From Novosphingobium lentum NBRC 107847 (lineage in GTDB: Bacteria; Pseudomonadota; Alphaproteobacteria; Sphingomonadales; Sphingomonadaceae): a stretch of DNA of 64,000 bases. Numbering within the stretch: the first letter of the stretch is position 1; every line of letters begins with the position of its first letter. Below the pieces are notes generated by a model, which was given only the letters and a program-made list of their open reading frames with translations, did no database searches and was not told the DNA's origin. Shown one piece after another: positions 1-8,758 of the stretch. The position numbers were made by a program, and so were the translations under genes. The stretch is from contig NZ_BCTW01000014.1 of assembly GCF_001590965.1 (NCBI RefSeq), positions 62,001-126,000 of the forward strand, given 5' to 3'.

Positions 1-1973
1 GACTGGCCGGGGTGGAACTGCGACCCCGCCTCGCCCATGACTTGCAGGCTGTCGACCGGCGCGCCCGCTTCGGCCAGCAAGGCCAGCGCTTCGGCCTTGG
101 CGTCGAACGCGTCGAACGCCCTGGCCTTGCCCCCGTTGACCTTCGGATCCCAGCCACGCGGCGCCGCCTCGCCCGCCAGCACCACCGCCAGCGACAGCTT
201 TTCGTCGCTCGCGCCGTTTTCGCCGCGCAAATACCGCCGCCCGACCTCGAACAGCCGTACCGACGCCGCGCCGCGCATCAGATTGCGCCGGGTCGCCGCC
301 AGCAAGCCGGGCAGCAGCGACGGCCGCATCGCCTTGAGATCCTCGCTGATCGGGTTGGCCAGCAGCCACAGCCCGCCGCTGGCTTCGGCAAACGCGCTCG
401 CGTCCGCTTCGGGCAGGAACGACCAGGTGATCGCCTCGTTCAACCCGCGCGCTGCCGCCGCGCGCCGCACGCGCCGTTCCAGCGCCTGCACCGGCGTCGC
501 GGTGGGCCTCGCCACGCCGTCGGCACGCGACAGCGGGGTGGAGGGCACCGCGTCGAGCCCGTGGATGCGGATTACTTCCTCGACGATGTCGGCCGCGCCA
601 TCGATGTCGGGACGCCACGACGGTGCACTGACCGCCCAACGCTCGCCGCCCGAGGCATCGGCCTGCGCCACGATGCTGAAGCCCAGCGCCTCGAGAATGC
701 GCTTCTGCTCGGGCAGCGGCACATCCACCCCGCCCAGCTTGTCGGCCAGCGCCGGATCGTAGCCGACCACGTGCTGCGCCGATGGCGGCGTACCCGCGCG
801 AACCACTTCACTGGCCTCGCCGCCGCAGATGTCGAGGATCAGGCGGGTCAACAGGTCCAGCCCGCCGTCAAGGAACCCCGGATCGACCCCGCGCTCGAAT
901 CGCGTGCGCGCGTCGCTCGACAGCGCCAGTGTCTGCCCGGTGCGCGAAATGCGCTGCGGGTCGAAGTAGGCCACCTCGAGCAGGACATCGGTGGTGGTGT
1001 CGGCCACGCCCGAATGCTCGCCGCCCATGATCCCGGCGATGTCGTGCACCTGCACGTCGTCGGCGATCACGGTCATCCGGTGATCGAGCAGGTAATGCTT
1101 GCCGTTGAGCGCGGTCACGCCCTCACCGTCGCGCGCGCGCCGCGCCACCACCGCACCCGAAAGCTTGGCGAGATCATAGGCATGCGCCGGGCGGCCATAG
1201 CCGAGCATGACGTAGTTGGTGATGTCGACCAGCGCCGAGATCGGCCGCTGTCCGGCCGCCTTCAGCCGCGCCTGCATCCAGTCGGGCGAGGCGCCGTTGG
1301 TCACGCCCCGGATCACCCGGCCATAAAACGCGGGGCACCCTTCGGCATCGTCGGTGCGGATTTCGGTCGGGCAGGGAAAGCTGCCGGCAACGTGATCGAC
1401 CGCGACCGGCTTCATCTTGCCCAGACCCGCTGCCGCCAGATCGCGCGCGATCCCGGCAACGCCCATGCAATCGGGGCGGTTGGGGGTGATCGCCACGTCG
1501 AACACCGGATCGCTGCCGCTGTAGTCGGCAAAGCTTTGGCCCACCGGCGCATGGGCGGGCAGCTCGATGATGCCGTCATGCTCCTCGCCCAGCCCCAGTT
1601 CGCGGGTCGAGCACATCATGCCGTTCGATTCGACCCCGCGAATCGCCGACTTGCGCAGTTCCATGCCGTTGGCGGGCACCACCGCGCCGGGCAGGCCGAG
1701 CACGCCGAGCATCCCGGCACGGGCATTGGGCGCGCCGCACACCACCTGTAGCGGCTGGCCGGACCCAATATCGACCGACAGCACCTGCAGCTTGTCGGCC
1801 TGCGGATGCTTGTCCGCCGTCAGCACGCGCGCGATGCGGAAACCTTCGAGCTTGGCGGACGGATCCTCCACCCCCTCGATCTCGAGCCCGAGCGAGGTCA
1901 ATTTGTCGGCGATCGCGGTCGCATCGGCGTCGGTTGCGAGGAAGTGCCTGAGCCAAGAGAGCGAGAACTTCAT
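1..1973 (-). CDS. pheT: Phenylalanine--tRNA ligase beta subunit (partial, runs off left edge)
   Basis: Beta chain of the alpha2beta2 phenylalanyl-tRNA synthetase, which charges tRNA-Phe in the cytoplasm. From the ATG at 1973 the frame stays open to the window edge, giving about 657 codons of a protein usually near 800, so the C-terminal part is missing. The N-terminus reads [12 protein letters not shown], followed by the EMAP/OB-type tRNA-binding region with VVCGAPNAR. The B3/B4 editing-domain region ([20 protein letters not shown]) and the B5 region follow. The start ATG overlaps the pheS stop by 4 bp (ATGA, 1970-1973), so the two subunits are probably translationally coupled. Identification is secure. 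Confidence 0.96.
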   Translation of the reverse strand, partial: MKFSLSWLRHFLATDADATAIADKLTSLGLEIEGVEDPSAKLEGFRIARVLTADKHPQADKLQVLSVDIGSGQPLQVVCGAPNARAGMLGVLGLPGAVVPANGMELRKSAIRGVESNGMMCSTRELGLGEEHDGIIELPAHAPVGQSFADYSGSDPVFDVAITPNRPDCMGVAGIARDLAAAGLGKMKPVAVDHVAGSFPCPTEIRTDDAEGCPAFYGRVIRGVTNGASPDWMQARLKAAGQRPISALVDITNYVMLGYGRPAHAYDLAKLSGAVVARRARDGEGVTALNGKHYLLDHRMTVIADDVQVHDIAGIMGGEHSGVADTTTDVLLEVAYFDPQRISRTGQTLALSSDARTRFERGVDPGFLDGGLDLLTRLILDICGGEASEVVRAGTPPSAQHVVGYDPALADKLGGVDVPLPEQKRILEALGFSIVAQADASGGERWAVSAPSWRPDIDGAADIVEEVIRIHGLDAVPSTPLSRADGVARPTATPVQALERRVRRAAAARGLNEAITWSFLPEADASAFAEASGGLWLLANPISEDLKAMRPSLLPGLLAATRRNLMRGAASVRLFEVGRRYLRGENGASDEKLSLAVVLAGEAAPRGWDPKVNGGKARAFDAFDAKAEALALLAEAGAPVDSLQVMGEAGSQFHPGQ

Positions 1974-3085
1974 GCGCGCGCTCCTGCCTGCGTTCCGACC
2001 CCGGCCGACAGCGTCGGCACATCGCCCGCGCCGAAACCGTAATGCGCCAGCCAGCGGCCATCGCCGTCGAAGAACGCGCGCAAATCATCCATCCCGTACT
2101 TGAGCATCGCCAGCCGATCGACGCCGACGCCGAACGCGAAGCCCTGCCACACGTCGGGGTCAAGCCCGCCCATCTCAATCACCTTGCGGTTGACCATGCC
2201 GCTGCCGAGCAGTTCCATCCAGCCTTCGGAGCCGCCCAGCACGCGCTTCCCCGACACCAGCGTGTAGCCCACGTCCACTTCGACCGAGGGTTCGGTGAAC
2301 GGGAAATAGCTGGGGCGCAGGCGCAGGACGATGTCGTCGCGCTCGAAATACGCCTTCAGGAACGTCTCCAGCGTCCACTTGAGGTGGCCGAGGTGGATGC
2401 CCTTGTCGATCACCAGCCCTTCGACCTGGTGGAACATCGGCGTGTGCGTCGCGTCGCTGTCGGAACGGTAGACCCGCCCCGGCGCGATGATCCGAAGCGG
2501 CGCGCCCCCCGGATTTTTTTCGACAACTGCCAGCATCGTGCGGATCTGCACCGGCGAGGTATGCGTGCGCAGCAGCATCGAGCGGCCGGCGGCATCCTGA
2601 TCGGGGAAGTAGAACGTATCGTGCATCGCCCGCGCCGGGTGCGTTTCGGGCATGTTGAGCGCGGTGAAGTTGTGCCAGTCGTCCTCGATCTCCGGCCCGC
2701 TCGCCACGGCAAAGCCCATGTCGGCGAAGATTTCCGCCAGTTCGTCCATCACCTGGCTGACCGGGTGGATCGATCCGCGTGGGCGCTCGGGCGCGGGCAG
2801 CGTCAGGTCGATCGTTTCGCGCGCCAGCCGTTGCTCCAGCTCGGCATTTTCGAGGTCGGCCTTGCGCGCCGCCAGTGCCGCCGTGACCGATTCGCGTGCC
2901 GCATGGATGCGCGGCCCCTCGACGCTGCGCTGATCGGGGGTCATCGCGCCCAGCGTCTTGAGCAGGGCGCTGATCCAGCCCTGCTTGCCCAGCGCGGCGA
3001 TGCGGATCGTTTCGAGAGCATCTGCCGAAGCTGCGGCAGCGATCGCGGCCAGCGTTTCGGCCTGTTGGTGTGCAAGCTGTTCCAT
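1970..3085 (-). CDS. pheS: Phenylalanine--tRNA ligase alpha subunit
   Basis: Catalytic alpha chain of phenylalanyl-tRNA synthetase, a class II enzyme that forms Phe-AMP and Phe-tRNA with PheT. An N-terminal coiled-coil tRNA-binding arm (about residues 1-90) precedes the class II core. Motif 2 region ([13 protein letters not shown]) and motif 3 region ([17 protein letters not shown]) are visible near the middle and the C-terminus. An ATG at 3106 is in frame, but the ATG at 3085 ([12 protein letters not shown]) gives the usual N-terminus and is preferred, for 371 residues. It lies 46 bp after an AraC-type gene on the same strand, and its stop overlaps the pheT start. Confidence 0.96.
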   Translation of the reverse strand: MEQLAHQQAETLAAIAAAASADALETIRIAALGKQGWISALLKTLGAMTPDQRSVEGPRIHAARESVTAALAARKADLENAELEQRLARETIDLTLPAPERPRGSIHPVSQVMDELAEIFADMGFAVASGPEIEDDWHNFTALNMPETHPARAMHDTFYFPDQDAAGRSMLLRTHTSPVQIRTMLAVVEKNPGGAPLRIIAPGRVYRSDSDATHTPMFHQVEGLVIDKGIHLGHLKWTLETFLKAYFERDDIVLRLRPSYFPFTEPSVEVDVGYTLVSGKRVLGGSEGWMELLGSGMVNRKVIEMGGLDPDVWQGFAFGVGVDRLAMLKYGMDDLRAFFDGDGRWLAHYGFGAGDVPTLSAGVGTQAGARA

Positions 3086-3131
3086 CGGCGCTGCCGCTAG
3101 CGCCAAATGCCCCGCGATAAAAGCGGTAGTG

Positions 3132-4049
3132 CTATCCGCCGGTCACCAGACGTGTCGCTTCGGGCAAGTGCAGCGCCTGCACCGCCGCCCCCGCCGAGGC
3201 CATCCGGGCGTGCATCACCGCGCCGAGGATGGGATGCGGCCGCGCGGTATATTCGCGCGGTCCCATGCCCATGAACCGGTGGAAGTCCCGCACGAACTGT
3301 GCCTGATCGTGATAGTGCCCGTCGATCGCGCCGATCCACTTGAGCGAGGGATCGAGCATGTACTGCGCCAGGCTGCGCATGAACCGCTGGCGGCGCAGCA
3401 GCAGGCTGGGCGCAAAGCCGAAATGGCGGCGGCACAATCGTTCGAGCGTATGCGGCGGCAGGCCGGCGGCGCTTGCCATGTCCGACACCGTCCACACGTC
3501 GGTATCGACCAGCGCGGCGTGGCAGGTTTCGATGCGCGCTTCATCGGCCAGCGGTTCCGCCAGCCGCGCGGCGAAGTGCGCCTCGATCCGCGCCAGCTCG
3601 GCCGCTTCGTCCGGTGCATCGCCGAACAGCGTATCGAGCAAGGGCACGAAGCGGGCGAACGCGGGTTCCTGCCGCGCATCCAGAAGCGAATCGGCCAGGT
3701 TGTTGGCGGGCGTGGTGACGAACTTGGACCAGCCCAGCGGCAGCAGGCCGATGCCCCAGATGCGCGCGCGACCGATCGTGAACCGGATCGTCGTGCTGGT
3801 GGGCCCGGTCGCGATGTCCCGGATATCGTGGCGTGGCGTGACGCCGGCGATCTCCGCTTCGGGCGGATCGCCCGAGATCATGCGCAGGTTGCCCCATTCC
3901 GGGTGGAGATAGTCGGTGACCCGCTGGCCGTCCGGCACTTCGATTTCGGTGAGATAAAACGTCGTGAAAAAGCGCCGCAGCGCGAGCGGCGGTTGATGAA
4001 ATTGAACCCTGACCCTGCAATCGCCGGTCAAAATGCGCCCCTGTTTCAT
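3132..4049 (-). CDS. AraC-family transcriptional regulator
   Basis: A 305-residue DNA-binding regulator. The C-terminal 100 residues form the AraC/XylS double helix-turn-helix: [19 protein letters not shown] is the first helix pair, and the second carries [18 protein letters not shown], the usual family signature. The N-terminal 190 residues contain no sensor domain that I recognise. The gene lies between rplT and pheS, where most bacteria have these two adjacent or separated only by a leader, and is 46 bp upstream of pheS. It may be co-transcribed with pheST, but the target is unknown. A second, unrelated AraC-type gene lies at 6560. Confidence 0.85.
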   Translation of the reverse strand: MKQGRILTGDCRVRVQFHQPPLALRRFFTTFYLTEIEVPDGQRVTDYLHPEWGNLRMISGDPPEAEIAGVTPRHDIRDIATGPTSTTIRFTIGRARIWGIGLLPLGWSKFVTTPANNLADSLLDARQEPAFARFVPLLDTLFGDAPDEAAELARIEAHFAARLAEPLADEARIETCHAALVDTDVWTVSDMASAAGLPPHTLERLCRRHFGFAPSLLLRRQRFMRSLAQYMLDPSLKWIGAIDGHYHDQAQFVRDFHRFMGMGPREYTARPHPILGAVMHARMASAGAAVQALHLPEATRLVTGG

Positions 4050-4140
4050 TGTCTTATCGCCGTTAGCATACCGTGTCTAAGCGACGGTTAAAAGCCTCCA
4101 AAAAGGACCAATGTGCCCTCAATCACTCGGCGACGAAAAA

Positions 4141-4171
4141 AGGCTGCCGACCGGTCAACGGTCGACAGCCT
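4141..4171 (-). terminator. Intrinsic terminator after rpmI-rplT
   Basis: A 12-bp stem with one mismatch (AGGCTGCCGACC at 4141-4152 with GGTCGACAGCCT at 4160-4171) and a 7-nt loop is flanked by an A-run on the left and a T-run on the right. It therefore reads as an intrinsic terminator on either strand. It lies 43 bp past the rplT stop and upstream of the AraC gene, so it should separate the ribosomal-protein unit from the regulator and pheST. Confidence 0.8.
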
Positions 4172-4213
4172 TTTTCAAGCCGAAGGACCCGCAGGGTCCC
4201 GAAGCAATGATTC

Positions 4214-4573
4214 TCAGGCCGGCAGCGCAGCCTTGGCTTGCGCGATCACGGTCGAGAAGATGCCGCCTTCGTTCATCGCCAGATCGGCCATGACCTTGCG
4301 GTCCAGGTCGATCCCGGCCAGCTTGGTGCCGTGGATGAACTGCGAATAGGTCAGGCCTTCGGCGCGGACGGCGGCGTTGATCCGCTGGATCCACAGCGCG
4401 CGGAAGGTGCGCTTTTTGACCTTGCGGTCGCGATAGGCGTACTGCCCGGCCTTTTCGACGGCCTGGCGAGCGACGCGGATGGTGTTCTTGCGACGACCGC
4501 GATAGCCCTTGGCCTGTTCGAGGAGCCGCTTGTGCTTGGCGCGCGTGGTAACGCCGCGTTTGATACGTGACAT
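4214..4573 (-). CDS. rplT: 50S ribosomal protein L20
   Basis: Binds 23S rRNA early in large-subunit assembly. The 119-residue product has the typical basic N-terminal arm ([18 protein letters not shown]) and the conserved core [20 protein letters not shown]. Length and both ends match the family. It lies 18 bp downstream of rpmI in the standard order. The usual upstream partner infC is not adjacent. A strong hairpin terminator follows. Confidence 0.98.
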   Translation of the reverse strand: MSRIKRGVTTRAKHKRLLEQAKGYRGRRKNTIRVARQAVEKAGQYAYRDRKVKKRTFRALWIQRINAAVRAEGLTYSQFIHGTKLAGIDLDRKVMADLAMNEGGIFSTVIAQAKAALPA

Positions 4574-4591
4574 GCTTCAGTACTCCTCAAT

Positions 4592-4792
4592 TCACAGCCC
4601 GTAGGGCGCCCACTTCTTGATGACCTTCGCATCAGCGTCGGAAATCACGTCGGTGCCGCGTTGCTGGCGGATGTACTTGGCATTGTGGCTCATGAGGCGG
4701 TGGCGCTTGCCGACCACGCCATGCTTGATCTTGCCGGTTGCGGTGAGCTTGAAGCGTTTTTTGACGCCGCTCTTCGTCTTGAGCTTGGGCAT
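4592..4792 (-). CDS. rpmI: 50S ribosomal protein L35
   Basis: A 66-residue ribosomal protein starting MPKLKTKSGVKKRFKLTATG, with the conserved GKRHRLMSHN segment. The purine-rich AGGAGACCGAA just upstream of the ATG is a good ribosome-binding site. It is the first gene of the rpmI-rplT unit. The preceding 190 bp holds no infC and no gene that I can support, so a promoter probably lies there. Confidence 0.98.
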   Translation of the reverse strand: MPKLKTKSGVKKRFKLTATGKIKHGVVGKRHRLMSHNAKYIRQQRGTDVISDADAKVIKKWAPYGL

Positions 4793-4943
4793 TTCGGTCT
4801 CCTGTGGTGTGACGCATGCAACCAGCCTTGGCAGCCCTTACAGCCAGGCCGGTTCCAGAATCCCTTGCGAGATTCGAATCCGCGTCGATTGAAGGACGCG
4901 CCCTTAGGCATGTGGGGGGCAAAAGGCAAGCCGCACGCGATAG

Positions 4944-4979
4944 CTCTAGCGGCGGCTGGACCTCTAGCGGCGGCTGGAC
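4944..4979. repeat. Two perfect tandem copies of an 18-bp unit
   Basis: CTCTAGCGGCGGCTGGAC occurs at 4944-4961 and again at 4962-4979 without change. The array begins 2 bp beyond the stop codon of the cyclotransferase-fold gene at 4982, in the spacer before rpmI. On the minus strand each unit contains a TAG. It looks like a recent slippage duplication. Confidence 0.9.
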
Positions 4980-4981
4980 TT

Positions 4982-5443
4982 CTACCGCCGACTTGCGCCC
5001 TCATCGCCCGACGACAGCGCGGCAAATCCCGTGTCGCGCAGGAACCGCGCAAAGTCGCCGCCCGGCACGCGGCGCATCGCCGGGGTCAGCTTGCGCATGA
5101 ACACATAGGCTTGCGCCTTGCTGGTCGTTCCGGGAACGGGGCGGACGCTGATCGTTTTGCGCACATACTCCGATGCCGCCGGATGATGCGGCAGATAGTT
5201 CTCGTAAGCGTCGAGCAAACGCAGCAGGCGGCGGTCGAAATCCGGCCCGGTGGTATAAAGGTAGCCCCACACCCGGTTCTTTCCGCCCGTTAGCAGCACC
5301 GGATACCAGCCGTCTGGCGTGCGCACCGCGTGCAATTGCCCGCGCACAAACGCCCGGCGTGGCGGGCCAAGCGCACTGCGCACGCGCGCGGTCACGGGAT
5401 TGGCGTGTTCATGCGTCAGCGTGCCGTAGAAGAAGAACCGCGT
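4982..5443 (-). CDS. Gamma-glutamylcyclotransferase-fold (AIG2-like) protein with an ACG in start position
   Basis: A small GGCT-fold protein of about 153 residues. The family signature, an N-terminal YGTL loop that binds the substrate, is present as TRFFFYGTLTHEH only if translation begins before the first conventional start, the GTG at 5395. Between the last in-frame stop and the YGTL motif there is no ATG, GTG or TTG. The minus strand has GGGGAGG with ideal spacing before an ACG at 5441-5443, giving ACG-CGG-TTC-TTC. I chose this position: it is either a non-canonical start or an ATG changed to ACG. An alternative is an ATG overlapping the hisN stop (TGATG, 5475-5479) with a frameshift. YENYLPHHPAASEY and ending RDTGF are other family features. 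It is probably co-transcribed with the hisN-like gene. Confidence 0.7.
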   Translation of the reverse strand, partial: TRFFFYGTLTHEHANPVTARVRSALGPPRRAFVRGQLHAVRTPDGWYPVLLTGGKNRVWGYLYTTGPDFDRRLLRLLDAYENYLPHHPAASEYVRKTISVRPVPGTTSKAQAYVFMRKLTPAMRRVPGGDFARFLRDTGFAALSSGDEGASRR

Positions 5444-5477
5444 GGCCGCCTCCCCGGTCCTTGACCTGCGCGCCGCA

Positions 5478-6260
5478 TCAATGCGCGCAGGCCAGTGCCT
5501 CGATCACATCGTCAAGCCGCGCGGGATCGCCCACCGCGATGACCTGGCCGTTCGATCCGGCGTGGAGCGGATCGCCGTTCCAGTCGGCCATGGAGCCGCC
5601 GGCGCCTTCCACCACCGGCACCAGCGCCGCCCAATCGTGCAGCTTTAGGTTGGCCTCGCACACCACGTCGAGTTGCCCCGTGGCAAGCATGGCGTAGTTG
5701 TAGCAGTCCCCGCCCATCACCATCCGGCGATGATCGGTCTTGGCGGCAAGGCCCATGAAGTGCGCACCGTCGTGATCGTCGAAGTAGTGCGGGCCGGTGG
5801 TGGCCAGCGTCGCATCGGCCAGGACGCGGCAGAGGCGGGTGCGTACCGGCTTGCCGTTGAGCGTGGTCGGGCGCCCGCTGACGCCGATCCAGCGCTCGTT
5901 GAGGATCGGCTGGTCGATGATGCCCAGCACCGGGAACCCTTCGACCACCAGCGCGATCAGCGTGCCGAACAGCGGCCTGCCCGCCAGAAACCCGGCGGTT
6001 CCATCGATCGGATCGAGCACCCAGCTGCGCGAACTTGTGCCCGGCGTAGCGCCGAATTCCTCGCCGATCACGGTGTCCTGCGGCGCTTCGGCCTTCAGCA
6101 GCGCCCGCATCACCTGTTCCGCCGCGCGGTCCGCCAGCGTGACGGGCGAGGCATCGTCCTTGCGCTCGACCGCCAGGCCCGAACGGAAGTGCGGACGGAT
6201 CGCCGCGCCGGCAGCGTCGGCAAGGCGGATCGCAAGCGCGATATCGACATCGAGTTTCAT
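5478..6260 (-). CDS. hisN: Histidinol-phosphatase, inositol monophosphatase family
   Basis: A Mg-dependent phosphatase of the IMPase fold, 260 residues. Metal-binding motifs are clear: GEEFG near residue 68, DPIDGTAGF near 83-91, and a C-terminal KLHDWAALVPVVEGAGG. The GGDCYNYAMLATGQ segment is typical of the HisN subgroup, which dephosphorylates histidinol phosphate in histidine synthesis in actinobacteria and many alphaproteobacteria. Substrate choice between histidinol phosphate and inositol phosphate cannot be proven from sequence. It is followed by the cyclotransferase-fold gene on the same strand. Confidence 0.85.
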   Translation of the reverse strand: MKLDVDIALAIRLADAAGAAIRPHFRSGLAVERKDDASPVTLADRAAEQVMRALLKAEAPQDTVIGEEFGATPGTSSRSWVLDPIDGTAGFLAGRPLFGTLIALVVEGFPVLGIIDQPILNERWIGVSGRPTTLNGKPVRTRLCRVLADATLATTGPHYFDDHDGAHFMGLAAKTDHRRMVMGGDCYNYAMLATGQLDVVCEANLKLHDWAALVPVVEGAGGSMADWNGDPLHAGSNGQVIAVGDPARLDDVIEALACAH

Positions 6261-6559
6261 GGGCAGCGCTGTGCCCGTGCCGACCGCGCCCGGTCAAGCA
6301 CCGGGTTGGACGTGCGGCGGCAAGCACTTGATCTTGTGTCGAAATGCTTTTCGAGCCGCACCGAGGTCGCGCACCGCCAATTCTGGAAAAATTCTGTGAC
6401 AGTATCTTTCCAGCAACCCCACGGGATCGGTTCCCGACATCGCCCTAAACGACCATCACGGCTGCAACGCCGCAATCGTCGGACGAATGACCGATGACAC
6501 AGCGCTACCACACCCGATGTCTATCGGGTCTGGCAGCGCAACAGGAACGGGGACGCGCC

Positions 6560-7501
6560 ATGAACCATATCAGACCCGCGCTGGACCGATCGATTGCTTC
6601 GGGCAGCGGCGCGACCCGCGATGGTCAGCCGATGTCGTTCAGCCGCGCGCCCGCCGCCGACCTGGCACCGTGGATCGCACGGCTCTATGTCACGGTGGTC
6701 GAGGCCCCGCAGGACTATTCGTTCGAATGCGGCCTGTTGAACGACACCGCCTTCGTGCGCATGCAACTGGGCGGTCGGTGGCGGGCCGATACGGTTCGCG
6801 GGCGGTACCACTTCGGCCGCGAGGCGCTGTTCTTCGGCCCCCATTCGCGCCGCATGCCGCTGCGGGTGACGGGACCGTTCACCAGCCTGGGCTACTCGCT
6901 GCGCCCAGGCGCTTGCCACGCGCTGGGCGGGCCGGTGGTGGCCGACCATGTCGATTGCATCACCCGGCTCGACGACATCGGCCAGTCGGGCCAGCGCATG
7001 CTCGGCCTGATCGATCCCGATGCCTGCCACGAGGAATGGCTCGTGGCGCTCGAGGATGAATTTCGCACGCAACTCGCCAAATCCGGCGCGCGCGAGCCCG
7101 ATCCCATCTCAGCCCGGTTCGAGGCTACGGCGTTTACCGATCCTTCGGTCACCATCTCGGGCTTCGCGCGCGAATGCGGGATCGAGCTGCGGCGGCTCGA
7201 ACGCCTGATCCGCCGCGACTTCGGCATGCCGCCCAAGCAGGTGCTGCGCCGCGCCCGCGCGCTCGACATGGCCAGCCACTTGCGCGGCGTGGCCGATCAT
7301 GAGGAAGCCGAGGCGCTGGCCTTGCGCTATTACGACCAGAGCCACCTGATCCGCGAATTCAGCGAACTGTTCGGCCTGTCGCCCAGCCAGTTCGTCGACA
7401 CGCCCCAGCCGTTGATGACGCTGGCGCTCGAAACCCGCCAGGCCCGCCGCCTCGAAATGACCGAGCGGCTGGCCCCCGGAGCGATACGTCCCTGGCAGTG
7501 A
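6560..7501 (+). CDS. AraC-family transcriptional regulator
   Basis: A regulator of about 313 residues whose C-terminal third carries the AraC helix-turn-helix pair (VTISGFARECGIELRRLERL and YYDQSHLIREFSELFGLSP). The N-terminal domain is not one I can assign. The ATG at 6560 (MNHIRPALDRS), preceded by GGAACGGGG, is preferred. A longer in-frame ATG exists at 6494, but the added residues look non-conserved. It diverges from hisN across about 300 bp of spacer in which I see no other gene, and converges on prs. It is not a close copy of the regulator at 3132. Confidence 0.85.
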   Translation: MNHIRPALDRSIASGSGATRDGQPMSFSRAPAADLAPWIARLYVTVVEAPQDYSFECGLLNDTAFVRMQLGGRWRADTVRGRYHFGREALFFGPHSRRMPLRVTGPFTSLGYSLRPGACHALGGPVVADHVDCITRLDDIGQSGQRMLGLIDPDACHEEWLVALEDEFRTQLAKSGAREPDPISARFEATAFTDPSVTISGFARECGIELRRLERLIRRDFGMPPKQVLRRARALDMASHLRGVADHEEAEALALRYYDQSHLIREFSELFGLSPSQFVDTPQPLMTLALETRQARRLEMTERLAPGAIRPWQ

Positions 7502-7606
7502 ACCGGGACGCGGGGTCGGTTTGGGTCAGTCTCGGCCCTAACCCGGATCGGCCCCGACTTCGCCCCCCACTGCGATTCCGATCAGACTTTCCGACTGACG
7601 TCGGTG

Positions 7607-7625
7607 CGACACCAGCCCGGTGTCG
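7607..7625. other. Hairpin between convergent araC-type gene and prs
   Basis: CGACACC (7607-7613) and GGTGTCG (7619-7625) form a perfect 7-bp stem with a 5-nt loop, 10 bp beyond the prs stop. There is no clear T-run on either side, so it is at best a weak or Rho-assisted terminator for the convergent pair. Confidence 0.35.
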
Positions 7626-7634
7626 TCCACCCGA

Positions 7635-8570
7635 TCAGTCGAACAGCGAGCTGACCGAGCTTTCCTCGGCCGTGCGGCGCACCGCCTCGCCGATCAGCGG
7701 CGCGATGGTGAGGATGCGGATGCGCTTGCATTCGCGCGTCGCGTCGGTCGGCAGGATGGTGTCGGTGATCACCAGTTCCTTCAGCGCCGAATTGGCCACA
7801 CGCGCCACCGCACCGCCCGACAGCACGCCGTGGGTGATGTAGGCCGAAACGCCTGCGGCACCGGCTTCCATCAGCGCCTGCGCGGCATTGCACAGCGTAC
7901 CGCCCGAATCGATGATGTCGTCGATCAGGATGCACATGCGGCCCTTGACGTCGCCGATGATGTTCATGACTTCGGACTGGCCCGGTCGGTCGCGGCGCTT
8001 GTCGACGATCGCCAGCGGCGCATTGTCGAGCCGCTTGGCCAGCGCGCGGGCACGCACTACACCGCCCACGTCGGGCGAAACCACCATCAGTTCCTGCCCG
8101 TGGTAGCGGGACTGGATGTCGGCCGCCATGACGGGCGCGGCATACAGGTTGTCTGTCGGAATATCGAAGAAGCCCTGGATCTGCCCGGCGTGCAGATCGA
8201 CCGACAGCACGCGGTCGGCGCCCGCCTGGGTGATCAGGTTGGCCACCAGCTTGGCCGAGATCGGCGTGCGCGGCCCGGGTTTGCGATCCTGCCGGGCATA
8301 GCCGAAATAGGGCACCACCGCAGTGATCCGGCGCGCCGACGCCCGGCGCAGCGCGTCGATGCAGATCAGCAGTTCCATGAGGTTGTCGTTGGCGGGAAAG
8401 CTGGTCGATTGCGCCACGAACACATCCTCGCCGCGGACGTTCTCGTGGATTTCGACGAACACTTCCTCGTCCGCGAAACGGCGCACGCTGGCGTCGGTCA
8501 GCGGAATTTCGAGATACGACGCAATCGCCCGCGCAAGCGGCAGGTTGCTGTTGCCGGCCATGATCTTCAT
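7635..8570 (-). CDS. prs: Ribose-phosphate pyrophosphokinase
   Basis: Makes PRPP from ribose 5-phosphate and ATP for purine, pyrimidine, histidine, tryptophan and NAD synthesis. Visible family features are [16 protein letters not shown], the catalytic flexible loop region [11 protein letters not shown], the divalent-metal site [15 protein letters not shown], and the PRPP-binding loop [13 protein letters not shown]. An in-frame ATG lies 9 bp upstream at 8579, but [13 protein letters not shown] from 8570 is the normal N-terminus, giving 311 residues. It diverges from nadE, another PRPP/NAD-linked gene, across 188 bp. Confidence 0.97.
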   Translation of the reverse strand: MKIMAGNSNLPLARAIASYLEIPLTDASVRRFADEEVFVEIHENVRGEDVFVAQSTSFPANDNLMELLICIDALRRASARRITAVVPYFGYARQDRKPGPRTPISAKLVANLITQAGADRVLSVDLHAGQIQGFFDIPTDNLYAAPVMAADIQSRYHGQELMVVSPDVGGVVRARALAKRLDNAPLAIVDKRRDRPGQSEVMNIIGDVKGRMCILIDDIIDSGGTLCNAAQALMEAGAAGVSAYITHGVLSGGAVARVANSALKELVITDTILPTDATRECKRIRILTIAPLIGEAVRRTAEESSVSSLFD

Positions 8571-8758
8571 TTTGCGCAAGTCCCTGCAGTCGTCTTTTCC
8601 CCGTGACTGCCCTTACCGGATGGTCGCGCCATTGCAATGTTCGCGCACCCTTCGCCCACTGCTTTGCGTCCAAAACGGGATGCAAGCCGCAATCGAATGG
8701 CGGAACAGGGCGTCAGCCGGGGTTGCGGCGAGCGGCTCGCGCGGCCTAGAGCGGGAAC

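Noticed and set aside
12..1751. A long open frame on the plus strand opposite pheT (579 codons)
   Set aside because: The protein is Arg/Ala/His-rich low-complexity of the kind seen antisense to G+C-rich genes, and pheT on the other strand is unmistakable.
4178..4199. A second small hairpin (GGACCC-GCA-GGGTCC) beside the rplT terminator
   Set aside because: No T-run, and close enough to the main terminator that it is probably incidental.
4793..4943. A tRNA-like stretch (GATTCGAATC) upstream of rpmI
   Set aside because: The T-arm-like palindrome is present but no acceptor, D or anticodon stems can be drawn around it.
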